Shown here: positions 18,649 through 27,888 of the stretch, piece after piece | Layout of the letters: every line of letters starts with the position of its first letter | Numbering within the stretch: position 1 is the first letter of the stretch | Assembly (NCBI RefSeq): GCF_000219605.1 | Contig: NC_015740.1 | Location: forward strand, 4,464,001-4,528,000 | Source of the DNA: Stutzerimonas stutzeri | Lineage (GTDB): Bacteria; Pseudomonadota; Gammaproteobacteria; Pseudomonadales; Pseudomonadaceae | Direction of reading: 5' to 3' | Length of the DNA: 64,000 nt | Position numbers and translations under genes: made by a program | Notes under the pieces: generated by a model | Seen by the model: only the letters and a program-made list of their open reading frames with translations | Database searches by the model: none | What the model was told of the DNA's origin: nothing

Positions 18649-19548
18649 ATGGCGACTCTACTCAGCGAACGCGGCGCCCAGGCCAGCTGGCGCGACTACC
18701 TGGAGCTGACCAAGCCGAAGGTGGTGCTGCTGATGCTCATCACCTCGCTGGTGGGCATGTTCCTCGCCACCCGCGCCGGTGTGCCCTGGACGGTGCTGCT
18801 GTTCGGCAACCTCGGCATCGCCCTGTGCGCCGGCGGCGCGGCGGCGGTGAACCATGTGGTGGACCGGCAGATCGATTCGGTGATGGCCCGCACCCACAAG
18901 CGGCCCCTGGCCGAAGGCCGGGTCTCGCCGGCGGCGGCACTGACCTTCGCCTTCGTCCTCGGCGTCAGCGGGCTGGCCCTGCTGCTGACCTTCACCAACG
19001 CCCTCGCCGCCTGGCTGACGCTGGCCTCGCTGATCGGTTACGCGGTGATCTATACCGGCTTCCTCAAACGTGCCACGCCGCAGAACATCGTCATCGGCGG
19101 CCTGGCCGGCGCCGCGCCGCCCCTGCTCGGCTGGGTCGCGGTAACCGGCCAGGTCACCGCCGAACCGCTGCTGCTGGTGCTGATCATCTTCGCCTGGACG
19201 CCGCCGCACTTCTGGGCCCTGGCGATCCACCGCAAGGACGAGTACGCCAAGGTCAACGTGCCGATGCTGCCGGTGACCCATGGCGTGCACTACACCAAGG
19301 TGCACATCCTGCTCTACACCGCCATGCTGCTGGCGGTCAGCTTCATGCCCTTCGCCATTCACATGAGCGGCCCGCTATACCTGGCCGCCGCGGTGCTGCT
19401 GGGCGCGCGCTTCCTCTACTGGACCATCGCGCTGTACCGCGACAGCCGGCCACATGCGGCAATCAAGACGTTCAAATTCAGCATCTGGTACCTGTTCGCG
19501 CTGTTCATCGCGCTGCTGGTTGATCATTATCTGCTACTCGATTTCTAG
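18649..19548 (+). CDS. cyoE: Protoheme IX farnesyltransferase (heme O synthase)
   Basis: 299 residues from the ATG at 18649 with AAGGAG nine bases upstream; an ATG at 18628 overlapping the ctaA stop would add seven residues. UbiA-type prenyltransferase: NHVVDRQIDSVMART with the aspartates for Mg-diphosphate, then HKRPLAEG, and the second motif HRKDEYAKVNVPMLP. Nine hydrophobic segments. It makes heme O from protoheme for CtaA. Confidence 0.95.
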   Translation: MATLLSERGAQASWRDYLELTKPKVVLLMLITSLVGMFLATRAGVPWTVLLFGNLGIALCAGGAAAVNHVVDRQIDSVMARTHKRPLAEGRVSPAAALTFAFVLGVSGLALLLTFTNALAAWLTLASLIGYAVIYTGFLKRATPQNIVIGGLAGAAPPLLGWVAVTGQVTAEPLLLVLIIFAWTPPHFWALAIHRKDEYAKVNVPMLPVTHGVHYTKVHILLYTAMLLAVSFMPFAIHMSGPLYLAAAVLLGARFLYWTIALYRDSRPHAAIKTFKFSIWYLFALFIALLVDHYLLLDF

Positions 19549-19726
19549 TGGCCTGTGCGGTGAGCGGGTTGAGGCAAGTTCGGATGAACATGGCTCCGAG
19601 ACAAGGCGCTGCGACGAGTCATAGCGAGCTATGGCAAGGAGCAGCAACGCAATGTCGGGGCCATGGGCGCCGAAATTGACCAACTGAGCTCACCAAACAG
19701 GCCACCCAGTCGCCCAAAGGACGTTC
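19549..19726. repeat. Candidate Pseudomonas intergenic repeat between cyoE and sco
   Basis: No gene. The block from about 19600 to 19680 (with GAGACAAGGCGCTGCGACGA, the palindrome ATAGCGAGCTAT, and AGCAGCAACGCAATG) matches the form of a short repeated intergenic element I recognise from other pseudomonads. It can fold around the central palindrome. Confidence 0.45.
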
Positions 19727-20362
19727 ATGACCCGCATCCAGAAAACCGTCTTCATTCTCGTGGCGCTGATCGCGCTGGTCGTCGGGCTGACGGTTTCCAA
19801 GGTGCTCAACAGCCAGCGCCAGCTCGACCCCACCCAGCTGCTGGATGCCGGCATCGTCCTGCTGCCGCAGAGCCGCCCGGTGCCGGCGCTGAGCCTGACG
19901 GATCAGGACGGCGAAGCGGTGCAGCTGGATGCATTGAAGGGGCAATGGACGCTGCTGTTCTTCGGCTACACCTTCTGCCCGGACATCTGCCCCACCACCC
20001 TGGCCGAGCTGCGCCAGCTCAACGGCATGCTGCCGGAGACGGTGCGCGGCCAGTTGCGCACCATACTGGTCAGTGTCGATCCGGACCGCGACACGCCCGC
20101 GCAGCTCAAGGAATACCTCGGCTATTTCAACGCCGGCTTCCAGGGCCTGACCGGCCCGCTGGACGATATCCAGACCCTGGCCAACGGCGTCGGCATTCCC
20201 TTCATTCCGGGGGATACCAGCAAGGAGAACTACACCGTCGACCACAGCGGCAACCTGGTCCTGATCGGCCCGGACGGCCGCCAGCGCGGCTTTATCCGTT
20301 CGCCCTTGCGGGTGCAGAAACTGGCCGAGCAGTTGCCTGAGCTGGTCAACCGGGCGGAGTGA
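19727..20362 (+). CDS. SCO1/SenC family copper chaperone
   Basis: 211 residues: N-terminal membrane anchor (VFILVALIALVVGLTV), then a thioredoxin-like domain with the copper-binding CPDICP motif after FFGYTF, and VSVDPDRDTPAQLKEYL. SCO proteins load copper into the CuA site of subunit II. Last gene of the cox cluster. Confidence 0.94.
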   Translation: MTRIQKTVFILVALIALVVGLTVSKVLNSQRQLDPTQLLDAGIVLLPQSRPVPALSLTDQDGEAVQLDALKGQWTLLFFGYTFCPDICPTTLAELRQLNGMLPETVRGQLRTILVSVDPDRDTPAQLKEYLGYFNAGFQGLTGPLDDIQTLANGVGIPFIPGDTSKENYTVDHSGNLVLIGPDGRQRGFIRSPLRVQKLAEQLPELVNRAE

Positions 20363-20383
20363 GAAACACGAGCCTGTTGGCCA

Positions 20384-21589
20384 TCATGGCTCACCGACCG
20401 GATTTGCCGACGCTGCATTCCCCCTGCGTGGTTCACGCAGCGACGCGCTGATGCGTGCGCGTCGCTTGCGCCACCAGATCACCACCCCGGTCACCGACAG
20501 CACCGCGATCGCCACGCCTAGCACGGCGATCAGGATGCGACCCGGCAAGCCGAGAATGCGCCCGCCGTGGATCGCCGGTTGCAGCAGGTGGAACTGCTGC
20601 CCCAGCGTGCCCTGGCCAGGAATCTCCTGGCCGAGCAGGCGCCCGTCGGTGCCGTGGAAGAACAGCCAGGCATTGCCCTGATTGCTGTCGTGCTCGCCGA
20701 AACCGGCGCCATAGAAGTTGTACTCGAAGCTGTAGTACAGCTCGGTGATCGCCTCGGTCAGGCCGAGCTCGGCAGCGTGCTGCATGGCGTAGTCGTACGC
20801 CTGGTGGAAGTCGTAGGCGGTAGTGCCCAACTGCTCGGCCGGCATCCGCCCGCGGGCCTCGTAGACGCTCGGCTCTACGGGCGAGAACAGTGAGACCACC
20901 GGCTTGAACACCTGCTCCGGCAGGTTCATCGCCACGCTGCTGACCGCCACTGGCGTGAGCAGCAGCCACAGCCACAGGCCGCCGGCGCGGTGCACGTCGT
21001 GGTTCATCCGCTGACGCTTGATCTTCCAGGCCGTCCACCACTTGGAAAAGAACGGCCGGCCGCGAGGGAAGGTCAGCACCAGCGAGACGAAGCAATCGAT
21101 TACCCAGGCGATCGCCACGATGCCCATCAACCACAGCCCCCAGTTGCCCGGCAGCGACAGGTTGTAATGGAACTCGAGAATGAAGGGCACGAAGTTCTTG
21201 CGCGAGAAGCAGCACTCGCCCCAATAGCGCGTACCCACCGGCTCGCCAGTCACCGCATCGAGGTAATGCACCACGGGTCGTTCGTCATAGGGCTTGCCGG
21301 TCGCCGGATCGTCGCGCGGCACCAGCGCCATCAGCGCGGCGTGGCCGGGTTCGCTGGGAAACTCCATGTACCAGACCTGCATGCGCGGGTTGGCCTGCTC
21401 GACGCGCTCCACCAGCGTCCCCGGCGCCAGCACCGGGCCCTCACTGGTGGTGTGGTAGAACTCCGGGTTGAGCCATTCATCCAGCTCGTGATGGAAGGCC
21501 AGGATGCTGCCGGTAATGCCGGCGAGAAACAGGAAGATCGCCGTGGCCAGGCCGATGTAGCGGTGCAGGAGCACAAGAATCGAACGCAT
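20384..21589 (-). CDS. PepSY-associated membrane protein (siderophore/iron reductase type)
   Basis: 401 residues from the ATG at 21589. Four membrane helices; the N-terminus (LLHRYIGLATAIFLFLAGITGSILAFHHELDEWLNP) and the mid-part are those of the PepSY_TM family, whose members reduce or process ferric-siderophores at the inner membrane. It follows a TonB-dependent receptor on the same strand with a hairpin between them, so it likely acts downstream of that uptake system. The start at 21730 would run through the hairpin and is rejected. Confidence 0.87.
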   Translation of the reverse strand: MRSILVLLHRYIGLATAIFLFLAGITGSILAFHHELDEWLNPEFYHTTSEGPVLAPGTLVERVEQANPRMQVWYMEFPSEPGHAALMALVPRDDPATGKPYDERPVVHYLDAVTGEPVGTRYWGECCFSRKNFVPFILEFHYNLSLPGNWGLWLMGIVAIAWVIDCFVSLVLTFPRGRPFFSKWWTAWKIKRQRMNHDVHRAGGLWLWLLLTPVAVSSVAMNLPEQVFKPVVSLFSPVEPSVYEARGRMPAEQLGTTAYDFHQAYDYAMQHAAELGLTEAITELYYSFEYNFYGAGFGEHDSNQGNAWLFFHGTDGRLLGQEIPGQGTLGQQFHLLQPAIHGGRILGLPGRILIAVLGVAIAVLSVTGVVIWWRKRRARISASLREPRRGNAASANPVGEP

Positions 21590-21620
21590 CGTCGGTTGTC
21601 CGTCTTTCAGAAAGCACAAA

Positions 21621-21645
21621 GCCGCCGGCCCTTGGGGCCGGCGGC
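21621..21645 (-). terminator. GC-rich hairpin after the TonB receptor gene
   Basis: Ten-base-pair stem GCCGCCGGCC / GGCCGGCGGC with a 5-base loop, in the 68-base gap before the PepSY gene. The T run behind it (minus direction) is weak, so it may attenuate rather than stop transcription. Confidence 0.55.
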
Positions 21646-21657
21646 GGCTCAGCGTTA

Positions 21658-24147
21658 TCAGAAGTCGTAGGTCACGGTAGCCATGACATTGCGCGACTCG
21701 CCGTAATAGCACTGGCTCAGGCTGTTGCACGCAGCGACGTATTTTTCGTCGGTGAGGTTGTTCAGGTTCAGGCGCACGCCAACCCCCTGCAGCCCCACGC
21801 GGGACAGGTCGTAACCGAGCATCGCGTCATACAGGGTGTAGGACGGGATGCGCAGGGTGTTCTCCGCGTCCGCCCAGCTCTTGCCGAAGTAGCGCGCCCC
21901 ACCGCCCACCTGAAGACCGGCCAGCGGCCCCTGATCGAAGGTGTAGTCGGTCCACAGCGAAGCCATGTTGCGCGCCACCGCATTCGGCGTGTTGCCGCGG
22001 TTGTTGACGCCAGCAGCGCCGGTGAAGTCCTTGGAGTATTCGACGTCCATGTAGGTGTAGCTGGCGATCAGGTTGACCTGCTCGATGGGCCGCAGGCGCG
22101 CTTCGACTTCCACGCCCTTCGAGGTGAGCTCACCCACTGCGCGGTAGAAGTTCTCGTTGGAGTCCTTGTTCGCCAGGTTGGACTGCTTCAGGTCGAAATA
22201 GGAGATGGTGTAGAGATCGTCGGTACCCAGCGGCTGGTACTTCAGGCCTACCTCGTACTGCTCACCCTCGGTAGGTTCGAGCAGGGTGATGTCGAAGCCG
22301 CCGCTGCCGTTGGCGTTATAGGCTGCAGTGGCATTGGGGTTGAACGACTCGGAATAGCTGGCGTAGGGCGACAGGCCGTTGTCGAAGGCATAGAGCACGC
22401 CGACGCGACCGGTGAACTGCTCCAGCTTGGCGCTATCGGACTGATCGCCGTAAGTTGCATCGTTGGTGTGATCGAAGGACACATCCACCCAGTCCTGGCG
22501 CACGCCCAACGAGAAGCGCCAGTTGTCGAGGCTGATCAGGTCCTGCACATAGAGGCCGGTCTGCTCCAGCTTGCGCGTTTCGTCGTATTGGTAATAGAAC
22601 ACCGGGCTGCCAGCGCTAACGGCACCCGTGTAAGGATTGATCGATGACAAACCGGCGCCCGCGTCGTAATTGACCCTCGCCTTGCGCCGCTGGTAGTCGA
22701 GGCCGGTGACCAGGGTGTGGCTGAGTGCGCCGGTATCGAAGAGAAACTGCAGCTGGTTGTCGATGGTCCAGGCGTGCAGCGCTTCGTCGGCCCCGGTGTA
22801 GTAGCGCACCAGCTCATCGGAACCCGGGGCCACATAGCCGTACTGGTACACCTGCCCCGAGTCCACGGTGGAGTCCAGGTACTGGAAGTTTTGCCGCGCT
22901 GACACGACATCGTTGAAACGATGCTCGAGCTGATAGCCGATCATCTGCTGGTCGCGCTCGAACTTCTCGTAATCCCTGTCACCCTCGAAGAAGCTGCGCG
23001 AGATGCGCTGACCGTTGTGCGACGTCACCGTGCCGTCGGCCGGCAACCCACCGTGGTAGCCGCTTTCCGGATCGCGTTGCAGCATCGCCAGCAGGGTCAG
23101 ACGGGTGTCCTCGGTGAAATCGATGCTCACCGAGGGCATCACCGCATAGCGCTGCTCCTCGATGCCATCGACCTGATTGTCGGCATCCTTGGCCACGCCC
23201 ACCAGGCGATAGGCGATGCGCTCGTCGTCCAGCGGGCCGGTGAAGTCGAACGCAGCCTGCTTGTAGTCGTGGCTGCCATAGGAGAACTGCAGCTGGCGGC
23301 TGGCTTCCTTCTGCGGCTTCTTGCTGGTCATCGCCACCAGGCCACCCGGCAGGCTGCGGCCATATAGCACCGAGGACGGTCCCTTGAGAATGTCGATGCG
23401 CTCGATGAAGTACGGATCGACCTGCAGAGTGCTGTAGGTGCCGCTGTCGCCCAGCAGCTTCTGGCCGTCGAGGTAAAGGTTGTCCACCGAGCCGTCGGTG
23501 ATGCCGCGCATGGCGACATAGTCGTAGCGGGTGGTGGCGCCATAGGGCGTGCTCATCAGGCCCGGCGTGTAGCGCACCGCCTGAGCGATGGAGCGCGAGC
23601 CCTGATCCTCGATCTGCTGGCGGGTGACCACCGAGACGGTTTGCGAGGTCTCTACCAGCGGCATGCTCGTCTTGGTCGCCACGCTGCTATGCGTCGCGTT
23701 GTAGCCTTCCATCGAACCCAGCGCATTGCCCAGAGCGAAGCCTTCGACGGTCATCGATTGCAGCTCGACGGCATCGCTCTGTGCCGTACGGCGGCTCAGC
23801 GAGTAGTTGCCCTGGCCGTCGCGCACGGCTTGCAGGCCGCTGCCCTGCAGCAGTTCGGCAAAACCGTCGTCGACGCCGTACTGGCCGCGCAGCCCGTTCG
23901 TTTCCAGGCCTTGCAGCAAGCTGCCGTCCACCGACAGCAACACCCCAGCCTCGCCGGCGAAGCGGCTCAGTGCGCTGGACAGCGGGCCAGCAGGGATGTC
24001 GTAGCTGCGCACCGCCTGCTGGGTCGTCGACTGGGCGAGGGCCAGGCCGGGGGCGATGCTCAAGGGCAGGCACAGCAGCGCGGCGCGGATACCCAGCGCC
24101 AGGGTACGGGAACGGTCGGGAAGGAAGGGCAAGGCGGTCGAGCGCAT
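21658..24147 (-). CDS. TonB-dependent siderophore receptor with N-terminal signalling domain
   Basis: 829 residues: signal peptide to about residue 38, then a secretin/TonB short N-terminal (STN) domain (SYDIPAGPLSSALSRFAGEAG, about 48-118), the plug (about 150-270) and a 22-strand barrel ending in the outer membrane signature TVTYDF. The STN domain is the part that contacts a FecR-type anti-sigma factor, and fecR-fecI homologues lie immediately upstream in the same direction. It is thus a transducing receptor like FecA/FpvA. The siderophore is unknown. Confidence 0.93.
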   Translation of the reverse strand: MRSTALPFLPDRSRTLALGIRAALLCLPLSIAPGLALAQSTTQQAVRSYDIPAGPLSSALSRFAGEAGVLLSVDGSLLQGLETNGLRGQYGVDDGFAELLQGSGLQAVRDGQGNYSLSRRTAQSDAVELQSMTVEGFALGNALGSMEGYNATHSSVATKTSMPLVETSQTVSVVTRQQIEDQGSRSIAQAVRYTPGLMSTPYGATTRYDYVAMRGITDGSVDNLYLDGQKLLGDSGTYSTLQVDPYFIERIDILKGPSSVLYGRSLPGGLVAMTSKKPQKEASRQLQFSYGSHDYKQAAFDFTGPLDDERIAYRLVGVAKDADNQVDGIEEQRYAVMPSVSIDFTEDTRLTLLAMLQRDPESGYHGGLPADGTVTSHNGQRISRSFFEGDRDYEKFERDQQMIGYQLEHRFNDVVSARQNFQYLDSTVDSGQVYQYGYVAPGSDELVRYYTGADEALHAWTIDNQLQFLFDTGALSHTLVTGLDYQRRKARVNYDAGAGLSSINPYTGAVSAGSPVFYYQYDETRKLEQTGLYVQDLISLDNWRFSLGVRQDWVDVSFDHTNDATYGDQSDSAKLEQFTGRVGVLYAFDNGLSPYASYSESFNPNATAAYNANGSGGFDITLLEPTEGEQYEVGLKYQPLGTDDLYTISYFDLKQSNLANKDSNENFYRAVGELTSKGVEVEARLRPIEQVNLIASYTYMDVEYSKDFTGAAGVNNRGNTPNAVARNMASLWTDYTFDQGPLAGLQVGGGARYFGKSWADAENTLRIPSYTLYDAMLGYDLSRVGLQGVGVRLNLNNLTDEKYVAACNSLSQCYYGESRNVMATVTYDF

Positions 24148-24215
24148 GGGAAGTCCTGTTCGAATGACGGGTTTCGTCCTATGCCCGGCGAGAATTCGGA
24201 AAGGGAACTGCGGAT

Positions 24216-24234
24216 GCGAATATTTTTTATTCGC
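24216..24234. promoter_or_regulatory. Inverted repeat between fecR-like and receptor genes
   Basis: GCGAATA-TTTTT-TATTCGC, a perfect 7-base inverted repeat with 5-base spacer, 69 bases upstream of the receptor start. AT-rich and isolated in GC-rich DNA, it may mark the ECF sigma promoter or an operator. Confidence 0.4.
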
Positions 24235-24246
24235 GTAAGCGTTGGC

Positions 24247-25209
24247 TCAGACGCCTGCCTGCTTGGGCAACGGTTCCAGGCTGACCCACCAGGCCATGCG
24301 CCGCTCGATGCGCACAGGCAACGTAGCGGCAAGGGCTTGCAGTACACGGTCGGTATCGGCCAGCGGGAACGCCCCGACCACACGCAGATCGGCGATCCGT
24401 GGATCGCAGCCGAGGTAGCCATGGCGATAGCGCGACAGTTCGGCGAGGAAGTCCTCCAGGCGCTGGTTATCGGCCAGCAGCACCCCGGTCGCCCAAGCCT
24501 GGTGCTCGGCGCGCGCAGCAGCCAGCGGCCCGACATGGCGACGGTCGAACGCAGCCTGCTGGCCGGCAGGCACGCTGGTCACGCCGAAACCCTCGAGTTG
24601 AATGTCCACGACGCCAGCGAACACGCTGAGACGCGTGCGCCCTTCCTCCTGGCGCAGCGAAAAGCGCGCGGCCTGCTCGCTGCGCACATACCCCTCGCGA
24701 CTGCTCAACACCAATGGTCGTCCGCGCCGGCTGGCGGGCGCGTCGATCAGCAGTTCGCCATGCTGCAGCGCCAGCCTTCGTTCCTTCGCGTCGAAGCGGA
24801 TATCCAGCGCCGAGTCGGTGTTCAGCCATAACCGGGTGCCATCGGCCAGGCGCAGATCACGAACCTCACCGACGGCGGTGCGCTCATCGGCCGCCCAACG
24901 CTGCCAGGGCAGCGCACCGCCGGCGACGGTCAGGACTGCGCCACCGCAGAGCACCGAGAGCACCTTCAACGCCTGCCGCCGGGTCGACTGCCGTTGCTGC
25001 AGCATGGCCCCGGCGGCTCGGCCGATGGCATCACTGGTCAGCGGCTGGAACTGGCCGCTGATGCGCTCGACCTTCGCCCACGCCTGGGCGTGTTCCGGCT
25101 GCTCCAGCCATGCCGCCCACGCGCGGCGCTCGCTGGCGCTGACCGAGCCGGACTGCAGCAGGGCGAACCATTCGGCAGCCTGCTGCAACACGCGGTAGTC
25201 GCTGCCCAT
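24247..25209 (-). CDS. FecR-family anti-sigma/sigma regulator
   Basis: 320 residues from the ATG at 25209, which overlaps the sigma factor stop (ATGA). Cytosolic N-terminal domain with AAEWFALLQSGSVSASERRAWAAWLEQ, one membrane helix (ALKVLSVLCGGAVLTVAGGAL), and a periplasmic FecR domain (TRLWLNTDSALDIRFDAKERRL) plus STN-like end. It relays the receptor signal to the sigma factor. Confidence 0.92.
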   Translation of the reverse strand: MGSDYRVLQQAAEWFALLQSGSVSASERRAWAAWLEQPEHAQAWAKVERISGQFQPLTSDAIGRAAGAMLQQRQSTRRQALKVLSVLCGGAVLTVAGGALPWQRWAADERTAVGEVRDLRLADGTRLWLNTDSALDIRFDAKERRLALQHGELLIDAPASRRGRPLVLSSREGYVRSEQAARFSLRQEEGRTRLSVFAGVVDIQLEGFGVTSVPAGQQAAFDRRHVGPLAAARAEHQAWATGVLLADNQRLEDFLAELSRYRHGYLGCDPRIADLRVVGAFPLADTDRVLQALAATLPVRIERRMAWWVSLEPLPKQAGV

Positions 25210-25724
25210 CAGTCCTCCGCTACCAGCATCAGGCAATGCAGCATGGCCTGCGCCATGTACTTCTTCACCATGCGCTCGGATACACCCAGTTCGGTGGCGA
25301 TAGCCGCGTAGGTCATGCCATGCAGCTGCGACATGAGGAAAGCGCTGCGCACCCTGGTGGGCAGCTGCGCCAGCATGGCATCGATCCGCAGCAGGGTTTC
25401 GACGATCAGCGCCTGGGACTCCGGCGACGGTGCCACCGGCTCCGGTTGCAGTGCCAATGCATCCAGATAGGCCTGCTCGATCTGCCGGCGGCGCCAATGG
25501 TTGATCAACAGACCCTTGGCGATGGTGTGCAGATAGGCCCGGGGTTCGCGGATCGCGGCCATGTCGTCGTCTTTGCTCAGCACCCGCACGAAGGTGTCCT
25601 GCGCGAGGTCGGCCGCACGTTGACTACAGCCGAGCTGACGGCGCAGCCAGCCATTCAACCAGCCGTGGTGATCAGCGTAGAACCGATGCAGCATCTGCTG
25701 CCGAAGCATACCTTCTTTTGCCAT
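25209..25724 (-). CDS. FecI-like ECF RNA polymerase sigma factor
   Basis: 171 residues from the ATG at 25724, preceded by GGGAGG; the first ATG at 25736 is too close to any ribosome site. Region 2 (RAADLAQDTFVRVLSK, then PRAYLHTIAKGLLINHWRRR) and region 4 (LPTRVRSAFLMSQLHGMTYAAIATELGVSERMVKKYM) are both present. It directs transcription of the adjacent TonB receptor gene on iron-siderophore signalling. Confidence 0.93.
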   Translation of the reverse strand: MAKEGMLRQQMLHRFYADHHGWLNGWLRRQLGCSQRAADLAQDTFVRVLSKDDDMAAIREPRAYLHTIAKGLLINHWRRRQIEQAYLDALALQPEPVAPSPESQALIVETLLRIDAMLAQLPTRVRSAFLMSQLHGMTYAAIATELGVSERMVKKYMAQAMLHCLMLVAED

Positions 25725-25749
25725 GCGGCCTCCCATGAGCGCTGCAGCA

Positions 25750-25768
25750 GTTAATGCTAACGCTTCTC
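25750..25768 (-). promoter_or_regulatory. Candidate Fur box upstream of the FecI-like gene
   Basis: On the minus strand GAGAAGCGTTAGCATTAAC agrees at 12 of 19 positions with the Fur consensus. It lies 25 bases before the sigma factor start, the expected place for iron repression. Confidence 0.5.
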
Positions 25769-25889
25769 AACAACACAAATCCACGGGTAACTGCTGCACG
25801 GCTCCATTCAGCCGTCGAAGGTGGATCAGGCTACCGTCTGGTTCAGGCTCGACTAGGCTGGAAAGCATCACCGAATCGGAGCTCGAACC

Positions 25890-26420
25890 ATGACCTACCT
25901 GCCGCGCCTGGCCGCCCTCTCCCTCCTGTCGCTGACGCTGCTGCCGGCGCATGCGCAACCGAAGATCCTCCCCGGCCTGTGGGAATTCAGCAGTGGCGAT
26001 ATCCAGGTCGATGGCCAGCAGATGCCCGCTATGGACGCGATGCTGGAGCAGATGCAGAACCTGCCGGCGGACCAGCGGCGGATGATGGAAGAGATGCTCG
26101 CCGCACAGGGAGTAAAGCTCGGCGGCAAGGGTGTGCAGATTTGCCTGAGCAAGGCGCAGGTCGAGGCGGACGAGTTGCCCTTCAAGGACGATCCGGCGTG
26201 CACTCAGGAAATCACCGAGCGTGGCGACAAGCTTTGGAAGTTCCGTTTCGAATGCCCCGACGCCCGTGGCCAGGGCGAGACACGCTTTATCAGCGACAAG
26301 GAGTTCGTCAGCACCGTGGACAGCGAATACCGCCAGGGCACTGAAACCGGCAGCTCACGGATCGAGTCCCATGCGCGCTGGATTGCCGACGATTGCGGCA
26401 CGCTGAAGCCGGCACGCTGA
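25890..26420 (+). CDS. DUF3617 family periplasmic protein
   Basis: 176 residues: signal peptide (MTYLPRLAALSLLSLTLLPAHA), then the DUF3617 pattern PGLWEFSSGDIQVDGQ with a methionine-rich helix and paired cysteines (QICLSK, PACTQE, FECPDA, DDCG). Function unknown; secreted to the periplasm. Single gene. Confidence 0.8.
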   Translation: MTYLPRLAALSLLSLTLLPAHAQPKILPGLWEFSSGDIQVDGQQMPAMDAMLEQMQNLPADQRRMMEEMLAAQGVKLGGKGVQICLSKAQVEADELPFKDDPACTQEITERGDKLWKFRFECPDARGQGETRFISDKEFVSTVDSEYRQGTETGSSRIESHARWIADDCGTLKPAR

Positions 26421-26462
26421 CTAGAGGTTCCACGTGAAACCCCTATGCCTGCTGGGCTGCGC

Positions 26463-26825
26463 TTATTGCGCCTGCCAACGGCCCTGACTGCTCTGCTCGC
26501 AGGCCGGTTGCAGAAAGCGCGCATCGCTGGCCACGCCGTAATAGTGAATGTCCTGCCGGTACGGCATGTTTGATACCTGAGCGTCGCGGCAGATGCCGAA
26601 GGCGCCGTCCGGGCATTGCTCGACGAACTCCACCTCTACCTGCTGGCCCTTCAGCTCCGGCTGGCAGAAGCCGCTGCGAAACAGCTCGGTGGGTATGTTG
26701 CCGTTGGCCTGGCAGAGCGTTACCGCCACCCGATCGTCATGGCTGCGAATGACGCAGGCTTCGGCCATGGCTTGCTGCGCAACGCCAGCGCTGCACAGCA
26801 GGGTCAGCAAGATCGGTAATCGCAT
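26463..26825 (-). CDS. Small secreted protein, unknown function
   Basis: 120 residues with a cleavable signal peptide (to about AMA-EACVIR). Six cysteines in the mature part suggest disulfide bonding. No family recognised. Divergent from the CobW-type gene, with only 71 bases between. Confidence 0.7.
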   Translation of the reverse strand: MRLPILLTLLCSAGVAQQAMAEACVIRSHDDRVAVTLCQANGNIPTELFRSGFCQPELKGQQVEVEFVEQCPDGAFGICRDAQVSNMPYRQDIHYYGVASDARFLQPACEQSSQGRWQAQ

Positions 26826-26896
26826 GTCGGCATCCTCCGGAAAACGGCGCCGACTTTAGCACGCGGCGACGCTGCCTCTTTCAGCGGCGTCGCAAA

Positions 26897-27883
26897 ATGC
26901 GCACCATAGCCGCCATGCTCGAACAGATCCCCACTCATCTGGTCGGCGGCCCGCTGGGCGCCGGCAAGACCAGCCTGATCCGCCAGCTGCTGACGCAAAA
27001 GCCGGCCGACGAGCGCTGGGCGGTGCTGGTCAACGAATTCGGCCAGATCGGCCTGGACGCTGCGCTGCTCGGTCCTGACACGGACGGCGTGACAATGGCG
27101 GAAATTCCGGGCGGCTGCCTGTGCTGTGTCAACGGTCTGCCCTTTCAGGTCGGCCTGGCGCGCCTGCTGCGCAAGGCCCGGCCGGATCGCCTGCTGATCG
27201 AACCGTCCGGGCTGGGCCATCCAGCCGAACTGCTGCGCCAGCTGCGTCAACCACCCTGGCAGCGCGTGCTGGCGGTACAGCCCAGCGTACTGGTGCTCGA
27301 TGCCGCCGCGCTGCATCGCGGTGAGGCGCTGCCCGACAGCCAGCGGCAAGCCCTGCCCGATGCCGGCCTGTTGCTGCTGAACAAGAGCGAGGGGCTCGAC
27401 GATCCAAGCCGCCAGGCGCTGGTCCGCCAGCTACCGGAGCGCCCGCTGTACTGGACGACCCAGGGCCAGCTGCCAATCGATCGACTGCCAGGCATCGGCG
27501 CACGCGCCAGCGAATCCGGGCAACCGATCAGCCTGCCGAATGGGGCGCCTGCGCTGAACCAGGTCTGGCTCGATACAAGCAAGGCGATCTGCCAGGTACA
27601 GGCGACACCACACGCCTGGAGCATCGGCTGGCGCTGGCACCCGAGCCAGCGGTTGGACCTCGACCGTATCGCGCAATGGCTGGCGCAATGGCCCTGGCAG
27701 CGCGCCAAGCTGGTGATCCACGGCGGCAACGGCTGGCAGTCGGCCAATGCCGTCGAGGGTCAGGCACTGGCGTTTCGCCCCAGCGAGTGGCGGCGCGACT
27801 CCCGACTCGAACTGATCTTCAGCGAACCGCAGGATCAGCTGGAACTGGAACGCGGTCTGCAGGCCTGCCGGATCGCCGATTGA
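26897..27883 (+). CDS. CobW/YjiA-family G3E GTPase (metal chaperone)
   Basis: 328 residues (or 322 from the ATG at 26915). Walker A GGPLGAGKTS, the metal motif GGCLCCVNG (CxCC) and LLLNKSEGL for guanine binding. The C-terminal CobW domain is present. G3E GTPases deliver zinc, cobalt or other metals to target enzymes; no histidine-rich tail is present. Metal specificity is unknown and no Zur site was identified. Confidence 0.88.
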   Translation: MRTIAAMLEQIPTHLVGGPLGAGKTSLIRQLLTQKPADERWAVLVNEFGQIGLDAALLGPDTDGVTMAEIPGGCLCCVNGLPFQVGLARLLRKARPDRLLIEPSGLGHPAELLRQLRQPPWQRVLAVQPSVLVLDAAALHRGEALPDSQRQALPDAGLLLLNKSEGLDDPSRQALVRQLPERPLYWTTQGQLPIDRLPGIGARASESGQPISLPNGAPALNQVWLDTSKAICQVQATPHAWSIGWRWHPSQRLDLDRIAQWLAQWPWQRAKLVIHGGNGWQSANAVEGQALAFRPSEWRRDSRLELIFSEPQDQLELERGLQACRIAD

Positions 27884-27888
27884 GGCGC

